Source: Didymella arachidicola
Lineage: Eukaryota; Ascomycota; Dothideomycetes; Pleosporales; Didymellaceae
Direction of reading: 5' to 3'
DNA: 64,000 bases
Assembly (NCBI GenBank): GCA_016630955.3
Contig: CM049985.1
Span: forward strand, 1,302,001 to 1,366,000
How positions within the stretch are numbered: the first letter of the stretch is position 1; each line of letters opens with the position of its first letter. Shown here piece by piece: positions 31,650 through 42,450 of the stretch. The notes below the pieces were generated by a model that saw nothing but the letters and a program-made list of their open reading frames with translations, ran no database searches and was not told the DNA's origin. Both the position numbers and the translations under genes were made by a program.

Positions 31650-34321
31650 ATGGCAGACAGCTCTCACCGCCACAGCACCGCCTCGCCCCAAGATGCTGAT
31701 GCTGTCTCGAGTCATGATGGAGCCGGTAAATATACTGCAACATGTTGAATGTGACTGATGTTAATTCGAACAGGCCCCTCCCACGTGAACCTCATCAATG
31801 CCACCCCGCAGGCAGTCCTGCCGTTGCGGCAGGCTTTCAGACAACCAATCTGTGCACCAGAACCCAAGATCCATGACATCACAGAGAAATTCCTAAAAGC
31901 TAGTGAGGGTACGAACTATTTCCTGATTGAAGCAATGTTCATGTGTGCTGCAAGAGAAGGATGGTGGGGCTGTTCGTCTCATACGGTTACTGTGCACCTC
32001 CTCGGTGTTGAACACACATCATCGTACTACCCAAGATCAAACACGAGACTAATTCGTCACAGCTCTTGAAGTCGGACAACTCGTAAAAGATGACTACTTT
32101 ACACTGTTCGAGTCCATCGGGGCTATCGAGGTTTGCCTCAACCGCTGCAAGGTGATTGTGCAGCACGCTGACAACCCTAGATCATGGATCCCAAAATGGA
32201 CAGCGGCTTTCTAGGACCTGGCGAGACGCTTGAGGATGATTATGACACAGCGATCTCACTGCTCCCAGAAGAGATCATCGGCATCATGGACCAGCTGCTA
32301 TGCTACGAGATGGCATGGCACACTGGTTATCCCCTCTCTCAAACACTCTTTACCTCCGTCTACATTGACAAACTGCTCTGGCCTGAGCCCGAGACCCTCG
32401 AGCAGTCACAGTTCTTCCCGAATGGCGAGAGTGCACATGGACCCTCCGCACAGGCGTTACTGCAGGTGTTGAGAGCGTACTGTCTTGCACTTATCAAAGG
32501 CTGTGACTATGTGATAGCGAAGATCACAAGTCGAGATTATTTCGAGGAAGAAGACTTCTGCACACAGACATACAATAGGGTACTCTTTGTCAGTACGCCG
32601 ATAGATGTGTTCTTGAGGGAGCTGGACGCGGCAATAGAGACCATGGAAGAGTAAGTATTGCCGTGCCGTGCAACGCATACATACTGATGGAACGTAGTAC
32701 CGACCTTGAATTGAACGATGCTCTTCGGTCAGCTATTATAGCCAGACTGAAATTTCGAGAAGACTTCCTCAGGGCTCTAGACTTGGATCACCCGCTTGAC
32801 CAAATGTCGGCTTCTTGGTCTCCGGTGCTGTCAGGTATGACCTCGATCAAGGCCACACATCAGCTCGGGAAGTCCGTGCCTGGCGCGTTCAGTACGAAGA
32901 TGCAGCGTAGACTCGCGTCGACCGTTCCGCCTCGACCGATCGTTGAGTTTGAGTTCAAAGATGCTCTGGATCTGCTCGAGCACATCTGCGTGGACTGCGA
33001 AGAAGCTACTCGGTTCGTTGATCTTCCACAAGATCCATTGGAATACCAGTCGTTCCTCTGGGCTTTCGCATCGAGATCGCCCGCACCGCTAGTATACTCG
33101 CGATCGTACCTTTCGACACTACTTTTCCATCCAGAGATCCTCAACACCGCAGTGTCGCTACCCGTAGCGGATGTCAAGACGCTTGTCTTTCCCGCTTCGC
33201 CAGTTCTCGATCCCATCAACTGGACACTATCTCCACCCCGAAACTCGCTACTCCCCAAACCGCCTCGACTTCAACTTGCAATGCTTATTGACGAGTTTGT
33301 AGACCGCTCCGGCCAACCATACCTTGACCTCTGGGTTGCGTTGGGCCAGAACCGTTGCCGCCTCCGCCGAATGCTCACACACGTCATAACCGCGTGGGAT
33401 CTATTACAAGCAGACGCAAGTCTCGTGGACACAGATCTGGCAGCCGCCGCTTCAGAACTCTCGCTCACCGACCAAATGCTCGAGTTCTCCCTCTCAACAT
33501 GGGTCTACCACAAGAAGCTCTGGATGATCGAGAAAGTCATTCTCCTCGGCTTCGAGCAGGACATCTACCTCCCCGACGAATTCAGCGGCATGTACCTCTT
33601 CCTCAGCCTCATCGTCACCCGCCGCCGCGAACTCCTCACACGCATACAATCGCACCACACCTTGCGCCACACCCAACTCCTCCGCGAGCGCAAACTACGT
33701 CTCGCTACCGAAGCCGCCTCCACAGCACCCTACCTCGACAGCCTCGCAGCCGAAGCATCCGGCACCGCGGCCCTCAGCCTGGCCCTGGCCCGCTTCTACA
33801 TGCTCTGCACATATTGCAATCTGCTGCCCGTCCCCAAGCGCCCCTTCAGCACAGAGAAACTCAGATACGAACTCCGCATGAAACCCTTCCTCGCAGTGCA
33901 ACCCCCCGAAGTCCCGCCCTTCGAGGACTTCCATGCGCACACGCAGCCCTACGGACCCTACACCACGCCTGATCCCGGGTTCGCTGCGGATCTGCGGAAC
34001 GAGAAGAGCGAGCTGTGGCAGGAAGTCGATGGGAATGTGAGAGCGGCGAGGGATGCGTTCGCGGAGGTTAAAAAGCTGGGGGCGCAGGCGGCGCGGTATC
34101 AGGGCGTGGAGAAGGCGTGGGGGAGGGAGGTGCAGAGTGCGGTTGCGAGTTGTGTTGCGCTTGGGGTTGCAGCGGCGGGGGTTAGGGATGCGGTGCGGAG
34201 AGTGGGAAAGGGTGGGGATATTAGTAGAACTCTGGATGTCAGGGCTGAGATCCCGGAGAGTGGGGGGAAGAAGAGGTATAGCGAGGGCTGGGTTGTGGTG
34301 AAGATCGTGAAGGAGGAGTAA
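31650..34321 (+). CDS. MAK10: NatC N-terminal acetyltransferase auxiliary subunit Mak10/Naa35
   Basis: Non-catalytic scaffold of NatC, which acetylates N-termini such as Met-Leu and Met-Ile on the ribosome. Five exons: 31650-31725, 31774-31908, 32063-32130, 32181-32650 and 32698-34321; phases 1, 1, 0 and 2 all agree, giving about 790 aa. The diagnostic MDPKMDSGF appears at the start of exon 4, preceded by GQLVKDDYFTLFESIGAIEI across the splice. The Mak10 core continues as LLPEEIIGIMDQLLCYEMAW. The third intron uses an unusual GTTTGC donor. In the last ~300 bp codon third positions become markedly G-rich, but the frame stays open. It lies in tandem with ATP15, 281 bp apart. Confidence 0.93.
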
Positions 34322-34513
34322 GGACGTAGTGCACCAAGCCAAGATCTGAAGTCTGTACAGGTAACCACTCAACGCCGGTGGGGCGAAAGCAAAGCTGCGT
34401 ACGAATGCCCCGGGTATCATAATCACGACCAAATAACGCCTGCAATCTGCAACCCTACAATCTGCAACCCCGCAACCATAGCTTTCCACTCTCTTCCCTC
34501 CCACCACCACAAT

Positions 34514-34888
34514 CTATCCCTTCGCCCTCCGCAAGCATCCCTCCCTCACCCTCCGAATACTCTTCGCGCTAACCCCGCGCTCGCCAGATTGTTTCGCCTT
34601 GATACCCGCTTCTTGCATGAGCTCCTGCATGAAGAGAATGTAGTTGAGGTAGATCTGGCCGAGCATTAGCAAGATCTGACACACAACGAGGCCCGACTCA
34701 GGAGGGGCCACGGTGCAGGGAAGACCGCGGTAGTTCTAAGTGCAGGCAAGTCGACAGTGGGACTGCTGAACCCAGGGCTGTGGGGAGTGCAGGCGTACCA
34801 GGATATCAACGTTCTTGCTTAGCGGGCGGTTTGCGTGCGCTTTTACGATCTTTTTGAGCGTGCCGCGGGGGTAGAGTGTCGGCGCCAT
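34514..34888 (-). CDS. CENP-W/Wip1-like histone-fold protein
   Basis: Two exons, 34799-34888 and 34514-34654, joined in phase 0 by a 144-nt intron (GTACGC...GCTAATGCTCGGCCAG); 76 aa. Text: YPRGTLKKIVKAHANRPLSK and NVDILIYLNYILFMQELMQE, then a basic C-terminus with RVREGCLRRAKG. This is the compact histone fold of CENP-W, which pairs with CENP-T in the constitutive inner kinetochore (CCAN) and binds centromeric DNA. Other small histone-fold proteins (Dpb4/NF-Y types) are longer and lack this ordering. The 3' end faces MAK10 with 192 bp between them. Confidence 0.85.
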
Positions 34889-35292
34889 GGTAGTATGTGG
34901 TCGCGCCGGCGCGGTGCTGTGGTGATGGTTGATGTTTGGTGTTGACGTCGGTGTGGGACGTGCGCGACAGCTGCGGCGCGTTGGCACGTGAGAACGAGCG
35001 TTCGTGTGATGGATGCAGGTGCATTTCCTGGTACCAAACATCATAGGTGATCACAGGCTAGTTTCGACTATTGCATAGAGGCAGTCTTCCGGTGTGCTTA
35101 TGCGTCGCGTACAGGAGCTCGGCGTGAATTCGATAGTCAGACAGCACACGTTGATCTGGAAAGAGCTGCGGTGAACAAATGAGAATCCATATAATACTCT
35201 ATCTGGAAATTGGGACTATCACAAGATAATGTTACACAAGCCCCGAGCCAAACGAGATTTTGCATCTAACGCGCCGCTCAACATGATTGTAT
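34889..35292. other. Intergenic, CENP-W promoter and QCR2 3' flank
   Basis: No gene seen. It contains the 3' UTR of QCR2 at its right end. Confidence 0.6.
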
Positions 35293-35297
35293 TTACA
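35290..35297 (-). promoter_or_regulatory. Perfect Puf3-type site UGUAAAUA overlapping the QCR2 stop codon
   Basis: On the QCR2 mRNA strand the sequence GTG TAA ATA contains TGTAAATA, with the stop codon in its middle. UGUAAAUA is the established Puf3 recognition element. Function here is inferred. Confidence 0.5.
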
Positions 35298-36853
35298 CCT
35301 TAAGACCCAGCTCCTCAGCGTACGGCAGAACGAAGAGGTCACCAACCGCGGAGAAGGAAGCCTTGTTCTCAAGTAATGTCTTGGCGGCCTAGAGGGAAGT
35401 ATTAGCATATTGTAGATGTAAAAAAAAAATTGGATAGTACGTACCGACTTGACAGCCTCCTCTGATACACCGTCGATGGCCTTGGCAACCTCGTCAATCT
35501 GGTAGGCCTTGGAGTTGTTCACAAGACCGTTGCCAGAGAGCTGGAGACCAGCGCGGATGTCCTGGCCATTCTCAAGCTCCTTGAACTTGGCAGCAGCCTT
35601 CGCCTTGGAGATCTGCTCGCTGGAGATCTCGCCAGCAGCAATCTTCTTGATAGCGTCAACGGCGGCCTTGGCGGTCGCAGCGACGGCCTGAGCGGAGCCG
35701 GTGATGGAGGTGTAGAGAAGACCAGCGTCGGAGTAGATGGCGCTGGTGGTCTTGACCTGGGTGCTGGCGGTAGCCTTGGCCTGGCCAAGGATGGTGAAAC
35801 CGGGCGACCACTTGACGGCGGACTGGCCACCGAGCAGAGAGCCGAGGACAGCAATCTCGGGCTTGTAGAACTGGCCGGTGAACGAGCTGGAGCCGGGGAA
35901 AGCGATGACAACGGCGTTGCCACCGTCGTGGGCAAGGCGCTCCTCACCACCGTGGTACTTGGTCTGCTCCTGGCCCTGGCTGAGCGGCCCGACGGGAGTG
36001 GCAGGGACGTCGTCGAAGAACTGGCCGACCCACTTGGAGAACTCGCCGTGGTCAGCGCCGTTGGCGACAACAGCGAAGTTGGACTTGGCGTATGCGCTCT
36101 TGGAGAAGAGCTTGATGGTCTGGGCGTCGAGGTACTTGGTGTAGGGCGTCTGCGAGGCGGAGGCAGTCGAATTGCCGAGGCCGCGGTGGAAGGCGAGGCT
36201 GTGGGCGGAGTTGATGGCCATGTCGATGGGGCTGCTGACGAACTTCTTGTGGGCGAAGTGGATCAAGGGCAGGACCTCCTCGTTGTAAACGTGGGCTGCG
36301 ACCGTCAGTATGTCCTCGTGCTGCCAGGCTCAATCGTGTGCGTACGCTGGTACTTGGTCTGGCTGGCAACCTCGCCGAAGAGCTCGACAAAGTAGGGCAG
36401 GTCGTCGCGGAGGAACTTGGCCTCGAGGACGAGGTTCTCGCGCGAGTGGTGGGCGGTCAGAGTCGCTCCCAGGAGCTCGGATTCGCGGACAATGCGCAGA
36501 GTCGACCTCCGCTCGGTGGCCTGTGATGCAATTGAGCGTCAGCACAGCTCGTTGATAGCAATGTCTCCATCACCGCCTCGTCCAATGCGGGTCGAGCGTA
36601 CCCGGAAAGCGAAGTTGGCGAGACCCTCGGTCAGGCCGGGCAGGGGCTGGTATCGCGTTCCCGCCTTTGCGACGAGAGCCAGTGTCGTGGTCGGGCCGGC
36701 GAAGTCGCGGCTGGCGAACTTGACGCCCTTGGCCTCGCCCGACTGGTACTGGAAGGATCCAGAGGCCGGAGCTGCGAGGCCGCGCTTCTGTGTGCTCGAC
36801 AGCTGGCGGGCAGCTCGTTGCGCGCCCCGGCAGGCGGTTGTGCGGGACAGCAT
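35293..36853 (-). CDS. QCR2: Ubiquinol-cytochrome c reductase core protein 2 (complex III)
   Basis: Core 2 subunit of mitochondrial complex III, an M16 peptidase homologue without catalytic activity. Four exons: 36602-36853, 36346-36520, 35445-36295 and 35293-35388; phases fit, giving about 457 aa. The start MLSRTTACRGAQRAARQLSS is an Arg/Ser-rich mitochondrial targeting sequence. GLTEGLANFAFR and the HVYNEEVLPLIHFAHKKF region match fungal Qcr2; the HXXEH zinc motif is absent, as expected. The last intron holds a T9 run before CTAG. Exon 4 gives AAKTLLENKASFSAVGDLF and the end AEELGLKV. It shares a 289-bp divergent promoter with RPC82. Confidence 0.95.
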
Positions 36854-37142
36854 CGTGGAGAGGACACCGATCGGGGGGCGGTGGAGCGGTGGGGGGGAGG
36901 GCAATTGATGGTGAGCTGATGGACGGTCCGTCCTGCAAAGATGTTGCGCGAGCGCCAAGGCCCGTCATCAGCGAGCGCCGTGAGCGGATTGGCTGCGCCG
37001 AGCTGTCTGTCCCCGCTGACTTAGAATTTCTGGCCCTCACCAGCAGCACTCCGAGCCCTGCTCCTTCACAGCAACCCTCGCCCAATGTCTCTCCGGTAGC
37101 CCCGACGTCACCTAGATATCTGGCAAATATCTAGGCAATAAC
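36854..37142. promoter_or_regulatory. Bidirectional promoter QCR2 / RPC82
   Basis: 289 bp between divergent start codons. G-rich next to QCR2. No element is identified with certainty. Confidence 0.5.
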
Positions 37143-39318
37143 ATGTCTTACAACCAGCGCGAGACTCCGGTAAGCCGTGTGCATGCCACAGCGCATCGTG
37201 TACCTCGCCGCGAATCATAGCTAACATGACCCTAGATCCTCGCGGAGCTCTGCACCTTTCTCGTCGAAGATGTGTATGGCGAACTTGCAGCGGTAAGTGC
37301 AGCGATATTGTACCACATGCGCCCTAAGTAAAAATAGGGTTGCGCATAGAGAAACAACCATGATATTTGGCTAGCTAGAGCGCATGTCTGACACTACCCA
37401 GCGCGTATACTCAATTCTCGCACGCCATGGACGGCAGACACTCGCAGCAGTCGCCAAGGCCTCGTACCTGAACAGTCGGCAGATCAAGTATGGTCTCGTC
37501 ATTTTACTGCAGCAGCACCTCGTCTTCCACTCCGGCAACGACTCGCAGCCCACGTACTATGAGATCGACTGGCAGAACTCGTACGCCCTGGTCCGCCTGG
37601 GAAAGGTCACCAAGCTGGTCGAGGATCGATTCGGCAAAAAGGCCGCCAATGTCATGACCAACCTGTTACGCCTCGGGCACACGCGCATCGCAGACCTCAA
37701 GGAAGCCTACTTCCCCACCGAGACCGGCAGCGACGATGACTCAGACGATGACATCAAGAACGGCATTGGCAAGAAGAGGAAAAGAGGGAACGGCGACACG
37801 AATGGAGCTGCAGCAACGAATGGAGTGACCAATGGTAACGATGTGAAGCCGGTGCTGAATGGCGACCATGCACATACAAACGGTGGGCCCGTCGAAGAAC
37901 CGAACGAGGGCGATGCACAAGACGGCGATGGTGAGATTGGCTCAGTCGAGGAACTTTATGAAGTCATAGAACGACTCATTCAGAAGGGCTGGGTGCGGAC
38001 AATGACGGAGTCGCAGTATCTGTCACCAGGAGACATGCATGATATCCTTCAGCAGGAGGCGATCGATCAGGAACTTGCAGGCCAACAGCCGACTGGTATC
38101 AAAGACAAGGCGATCGTCCACAGGGGCACCCTCGAGCGAAAACGTAACATGCGCGACAAATGGCTGGAAGTACCAAGATTCTCACGTAAACGTCCGGCCG
38201 ACCAAGATTACAGCAACCCCACAAAGCGTCTTAAGGTGAATGGTACAAATGGGTACTCAAGCGCTAGCGGCGCAGCCCCAGAAGACAAGCTGGTCATACG
38301 GGTGAACCCAGAAAAAATTGCTGTTGCCATGCGCACAGAACAGCTTGTATCGCTGGTGGAGCAACGTCTGGGGCACGTCACAGCCTATATATACCGGATC
38401 ATGCTCCAAGAGCTCGAGGCAAACACTCCACGTTGCTATGAGGAATACCCCGAGCCACCAACTGCAGGAGACGAAGGTGGAGACAACCAGGTCGATCCCA
38501 AGAACCTTGTTACAGCACGCGACGTTGCTAAGAAAATCAGTAAGAACTTCGATATTTTTGAAGGCCTAGATCCCAATGCGATCGTCGCGATCACGCGAAA
38601 AGGTCACGTTCGAAGCTCCAATGTCCTCAGTCAGCCCATCGAACCCTCTACTCTCAACACAGACGAGAAAACGCGCATTATCGACAAGCACATCCAGCTC
38701 CTCTCCGAAGACCCCACGCACTTTGTGACGTGGCACTCTCGCGCCGGCTACTCGCAGTGGCACATCGAATTTCCGGAGATCGCGAAGCAGCTGATCCAAA
38801 CCGAAATCGAGAACACCGTCTCCGCGCGAAAAGGTGTATTGGGTGTCAAGCTTATCCGAACACTCCGTAAGAAAGGCAAGCTCGACGAGCGCGCAACGTG
38901 CAACGCCATGATGATGTCTGCAGGCGACATCCGCGGCATTGTCAATGACCTGACCGTCCAGGGCATTGTGCAGACACAGGAGATTCCGAAGGTGGAGAGA
39001 CGAGAAGCAAAACACTCGCTTCATCTTGTCTGGTACGACCGCCAGCGCGCACGAGAGAAGCTGCTGCACGATACGTACAAAGGCATGGTGCGCATACTTC
39101 AGCGGATACAATTCGAGCGCGAGAAAGTACAACCCCTGCTCAGCAAAGCAGAGCGCTCAGACGTGGTCGGCAACGAGGAGAAGTGGCTCAGCAAAGGCGA
39201 GCTCGACGCGCTGCGAAAGTGGAAGGAGGTGCAAGAAAAGCTGTCCCTACAGCTCTTCAGAGAGGACGATCTAGTCGCCACATTACGCGACTTTCACGGT
39301 CCGCTGGTCTCGGTGTGA
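37143..39318 (+). CDS. RPC82: RNA polymerase III subunit C82 (Rpc3/RPC62)
   Basis: Pol III-specific subunit of the Rpc82-34-31 initiation subcomplex with extended winged-helix domains. Exon 1 37143-37169 (MSYNQRETP), exon 2 37236-37292 (ILAELCTFLVEDVYGELAA) and exon 3 37381-39318, about 673 aa. The two small 5' exons complete the first winged helix; homologues have the same ELAAR-to-GRQT layout, so the ATG at 37384 is internal. The second 3' splice site appears to be GAG (CTAGCTAGAG before CGC), since CTAG would break the frame. The acidic/Asn-Gly-rich insert around residues 150-215 is low complexity. The C-terminal REDDLVATLRDFHGPLVSV closes the protein. Confidence 0.93.
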
Positions 39319-39669
39319 GGACTTGTAACGATAGTACGATGGGCTTCGGCCGTCTTTGGCGTTCAAAAGGAGGGCGGCATGAGCTCTGCGTTCCCGGCAG
39401 ACCACCAAAAAGCATCTGTCGAACGGCATCTTGGTATGACTGATACCCCGAGCATATGGGACGGAGTTCGATTCACAATAGCATTCTTATATAGGAGCCA
39501 TATATGTGTACCATCTGAGATCTTCATGTTTACAAAGGACTCAATGCACGAGCAATTTCAGGATAAGCTTTGCTGAGGAGACAGTCAGCACGACGTTGAT
39601 CTGGCAGAGAATCAAGTACTAATGTCGAAGGCCAGATTGCTACCGACTATTCAGCAGATCCCCTCATCT
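39319..39669. other. Convergent 3' region, no gene seen
   Basis: About 350 bp holding the facing 3' UTRs of RPC82 and the membrane protein. Confidence 0.5.
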
Positions 39670-41644
39670 TTATAGCTGCGCAGACGAGCCCTTGAGCAAT
39701 ACCTCCGTCTCTTCCACAGTCCCAAAAGCAGCGTACTTTTTGTCGCTCCCACTGTCAGTCACCAACCCGTACCTCACTTGCAACTGCGCCAAATCCCTAG
39801 GTATCCTCTCAGTGCCGTAAAGACTCGCTTCCTTGACCAGACGATTCAAAAGGCCCTCGCCATACGTAGTCGTGCTTAGAATCTGCAGGAACCCCCCCGA
39901 GTAAGCCGGCGTGCCATTCTGGAACAAGGCAAAGAGGCCGAGAAGGACGAAAACAAGACAGACGCCGAGAGTCACGGCGTAGACAACGACGAGTCGCGGT
40001 TTATCTTGGAACTCGTACGCTGCCTTGTATACTGTCGTCGTGACTTGGGTAGTAGTGTTTGTCGTGGCCTCGTTGAGCATGGAGATGGTGACGTTGCGCA
40101 TTAGCTGCTCGATGATCGAGGGGGACAGCTTGAAGAAGATGTCGCTGTATGTATACTGAGATGCGTTGTATACCGGGTCTGCTAAGGGGGTTTCTTGGAT
40201 CGTGGTGTTGTACTGGTAGATGTCTACCATGAAGTCGCCTTTTCGCAGTCAGAGATCAGGTGTGCATGTGAGGTAAGTGATATCTTACCGTAGCCTATAA
40301 CGTAGCCGGCCATGGGCTTGACTAGGGCATCTTTCAAGGCCAGAATCTGGTAGTAATGCCTGATCTTGTAGGTGTCGTCCAGGGATGTGCTCATGGATGA
40401 AGCATTGATACTTCCGTTCTGCAGCGCTGTTGACTGCAGAACCTGATAGAATGGGTATTTAAGATCAAGTTTGTCGACATGACTCTTGACTGGATCCTCC
40501 TTTGTGACGTCCAGAGTAACGTCCTGGATGAAATTTGCATAACGAACGTGTGCGCTGTAGACGGTGTCTTGAGTTTGACAGCTGATGTTCCTCAGGCCGC
40601 CGTACCAGTATCCGCTGAGGTTGTCGTTCGATAGCCATTGGGGACCTCCTCCTTCTCGCGCTCGATAGCTTACGTTGAAGGCGCCATGCACACCATCGGT
40701 CGTCGCGTTGAATTGTACACGGCGATCTGACATAAGCGGCGCTGGGATATCTCCACAGCGAAGGCCTGGTCCGGAAAAGCTTATGGTATAGCTACAATTA
40801 GCTCCACATGGTGACGGTCGGGTTTGGACCGTGTTAGTCGCAAAAGTCCGTCTTCCTATGCTCAGAGATCGGACATTAGGCTCGCTAGAACAATGTCAGC
40901 AGCGGAAAATTTGCCGTTCAATCTGATGCATACGTACATGTAATTGCCATCGATATCACTCTGGAAGGCAGCATACTCAAAGAATCCTGCAGCAGAGCCG
41001 TTTCCCAAATAGTCAATGTCAAGCGTCGGCACCTGGATCATCGACTGCTGTATATCTGGGAGCTGTTGCACGATGAGACTACCTGGCGGAAAGATCGTTG
41101 CAATGGAAATTAACGGAAGGATCAGCCCGAAGAACCACAGCAGAGGCGTGGCTGTGAGAAGACCAAGCTCGTACAGCTTCGTAGGGCTGCCACTGAGGGA
41201 GAAAAGTGCATCTATCTTCGACAAGCTCAGTGCTTTGCGACGGAGATGCCACCAAAGTAGCTGAGTGAACGCCGTAGATGCAGATGCCGCCAGAGTAACA
41301 GAGAAGGCGCGCGCAATAGCAACAGATAGTGCCGCGTTCCAGCTCTGAGGAATGGTGTCGTCAACGAACTTTTGGTCTAGGAAATGGCAGTAGAGGAAGT
41401 GAGCAACGGCGACTGCTGTGGCCAGTATGAAGAACCCGATGATGACCAACGGCGTCATGAGCCCTACACACCATTGCGTACTCCCAGTACCTGTTCTGTT
41501 ATGCTTGGAGTCGCCAAAGCCGGAAACCGGGTGGAGTGGGTCCTCTTGAAGGATGCGTTGCGGAATAGATCGTGAAGCATCATCGTGATCGTAGAGCTCT
41601 CCGTCTGTCTGAACGACCGTGTGGTAGGGAGTCTTGGGTGCCAT
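39670..41644 (-). CDS. Multi-pass membrane protein with large extracytoplasmic domain, function unknown
   Basis: Three exons (40938-41644, 40289-40884, 39670-40238) with GTACGT and GTAAGA donors; about 623 aa. Layout: a cytosolic N-terminus; hydrophobic segments at about 58-86, 104-131 and 159-188; a long loop with about six Cys (CGANC, LRCG, ISCQ) and many N-glycosylation sequons (NVS, NLS, NGS, NAS, NVT); and a final membrane segment near 515-537 before a ~85-residue cytosolic tail. I recall similar proteins in many filamentous ascomycetes carrying unreliable names, but I cannot assign a function. No enzyme motif is visible. The splice at 40938 converts a dead-end frame into the Cys-containing domain. 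Confidence 0.8.
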
Positions 41645-42450
41645 TATGACACACGCCTACGTAGAACACAAGCAGCAGGAACAGCTCAAATAACATTTTC
41701 GTTTTGTCCAAGGCGGTATGCAGATACGGCTGGCAGGATCCCGGTATTAAGTTTGGCCCCCATTGCTGCTGAAATGATGTGGGTCCTCTTCCACCATGGA
41801 CGAATCAACAATCTTGGTGAAATGGGCTGTAAGGGCGGCCTGATGCACAAATAGCCCCAAGGCCATTTTTCTGGAAGTCTGGCGGCTACGTTCACAAAAA
41901 GAGTGCCTAGTGTGGGTACGGTACATACCTCAGCGGCAACCTGTATGCAACTTGTCGTGTCACTTATTAGATTGTGACCTTGATTGATATGCAGTAGCGT
42001 TGAACAGTCGTCTTCCACGGTCGATTGTTGGCCCTTAGTTCCAGCTATTCAGATCGAAAGGAAGATGCAAAAGATCTGTGGAAAGAGGAAGTCACATCGC
42101 GATAGGGGATCCTTCCTCATCCATCAAAAGGAGCACTCCATTGCACCGTCCATTGAACGTGTGAGCGTACTCGCATTCGATACCGACGAGCACCTTGATC
42201 GGATGGCCGAGAACATTGTCCCTGACGATGATGCCTCAAAGTACACATTCGAGGTCGGAGTTTGGGATGACAAATCTCCGTGGCGTTGATGACATGGAAG
42301 CCTCGCGAACGTCACGACAGACCAAGCGCCACGACTAATCATCAGCAACCAGCTGCGAAGCTTTGTATCTTGATCACCTATTGACAACTGCACTCACATT
42401 TAGCATACCAGCCTATATACCGGCATCCTAGCCTTAGAGGAGTCTACAGC
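41645..42450. other. Divergent intergenic region with one doubtful small frame
   Basis: About 0.8 kb. A 74-codon frame at 42065-42289 (+) reads protein-like (for example SIERVSVLAFDTDEHLDRMA) but has no homologue I recognise and no splice context; doubtful. The rest shows nothing. Confidence 0.35.

Noticed and set aside
33355..34510. Long His/Arg/Pro-rich frames (+ and -) over the MAK10 3' end
   Set aside because: Shadows of MAK10 codons with strong third-position bias; no motifs.
36539..37134. Several long frames around the QCR2 5' end
   Set aside because: Only one frame gives the mitochondrial presequence and Qcr2 text; the others are GC-rich shadows.
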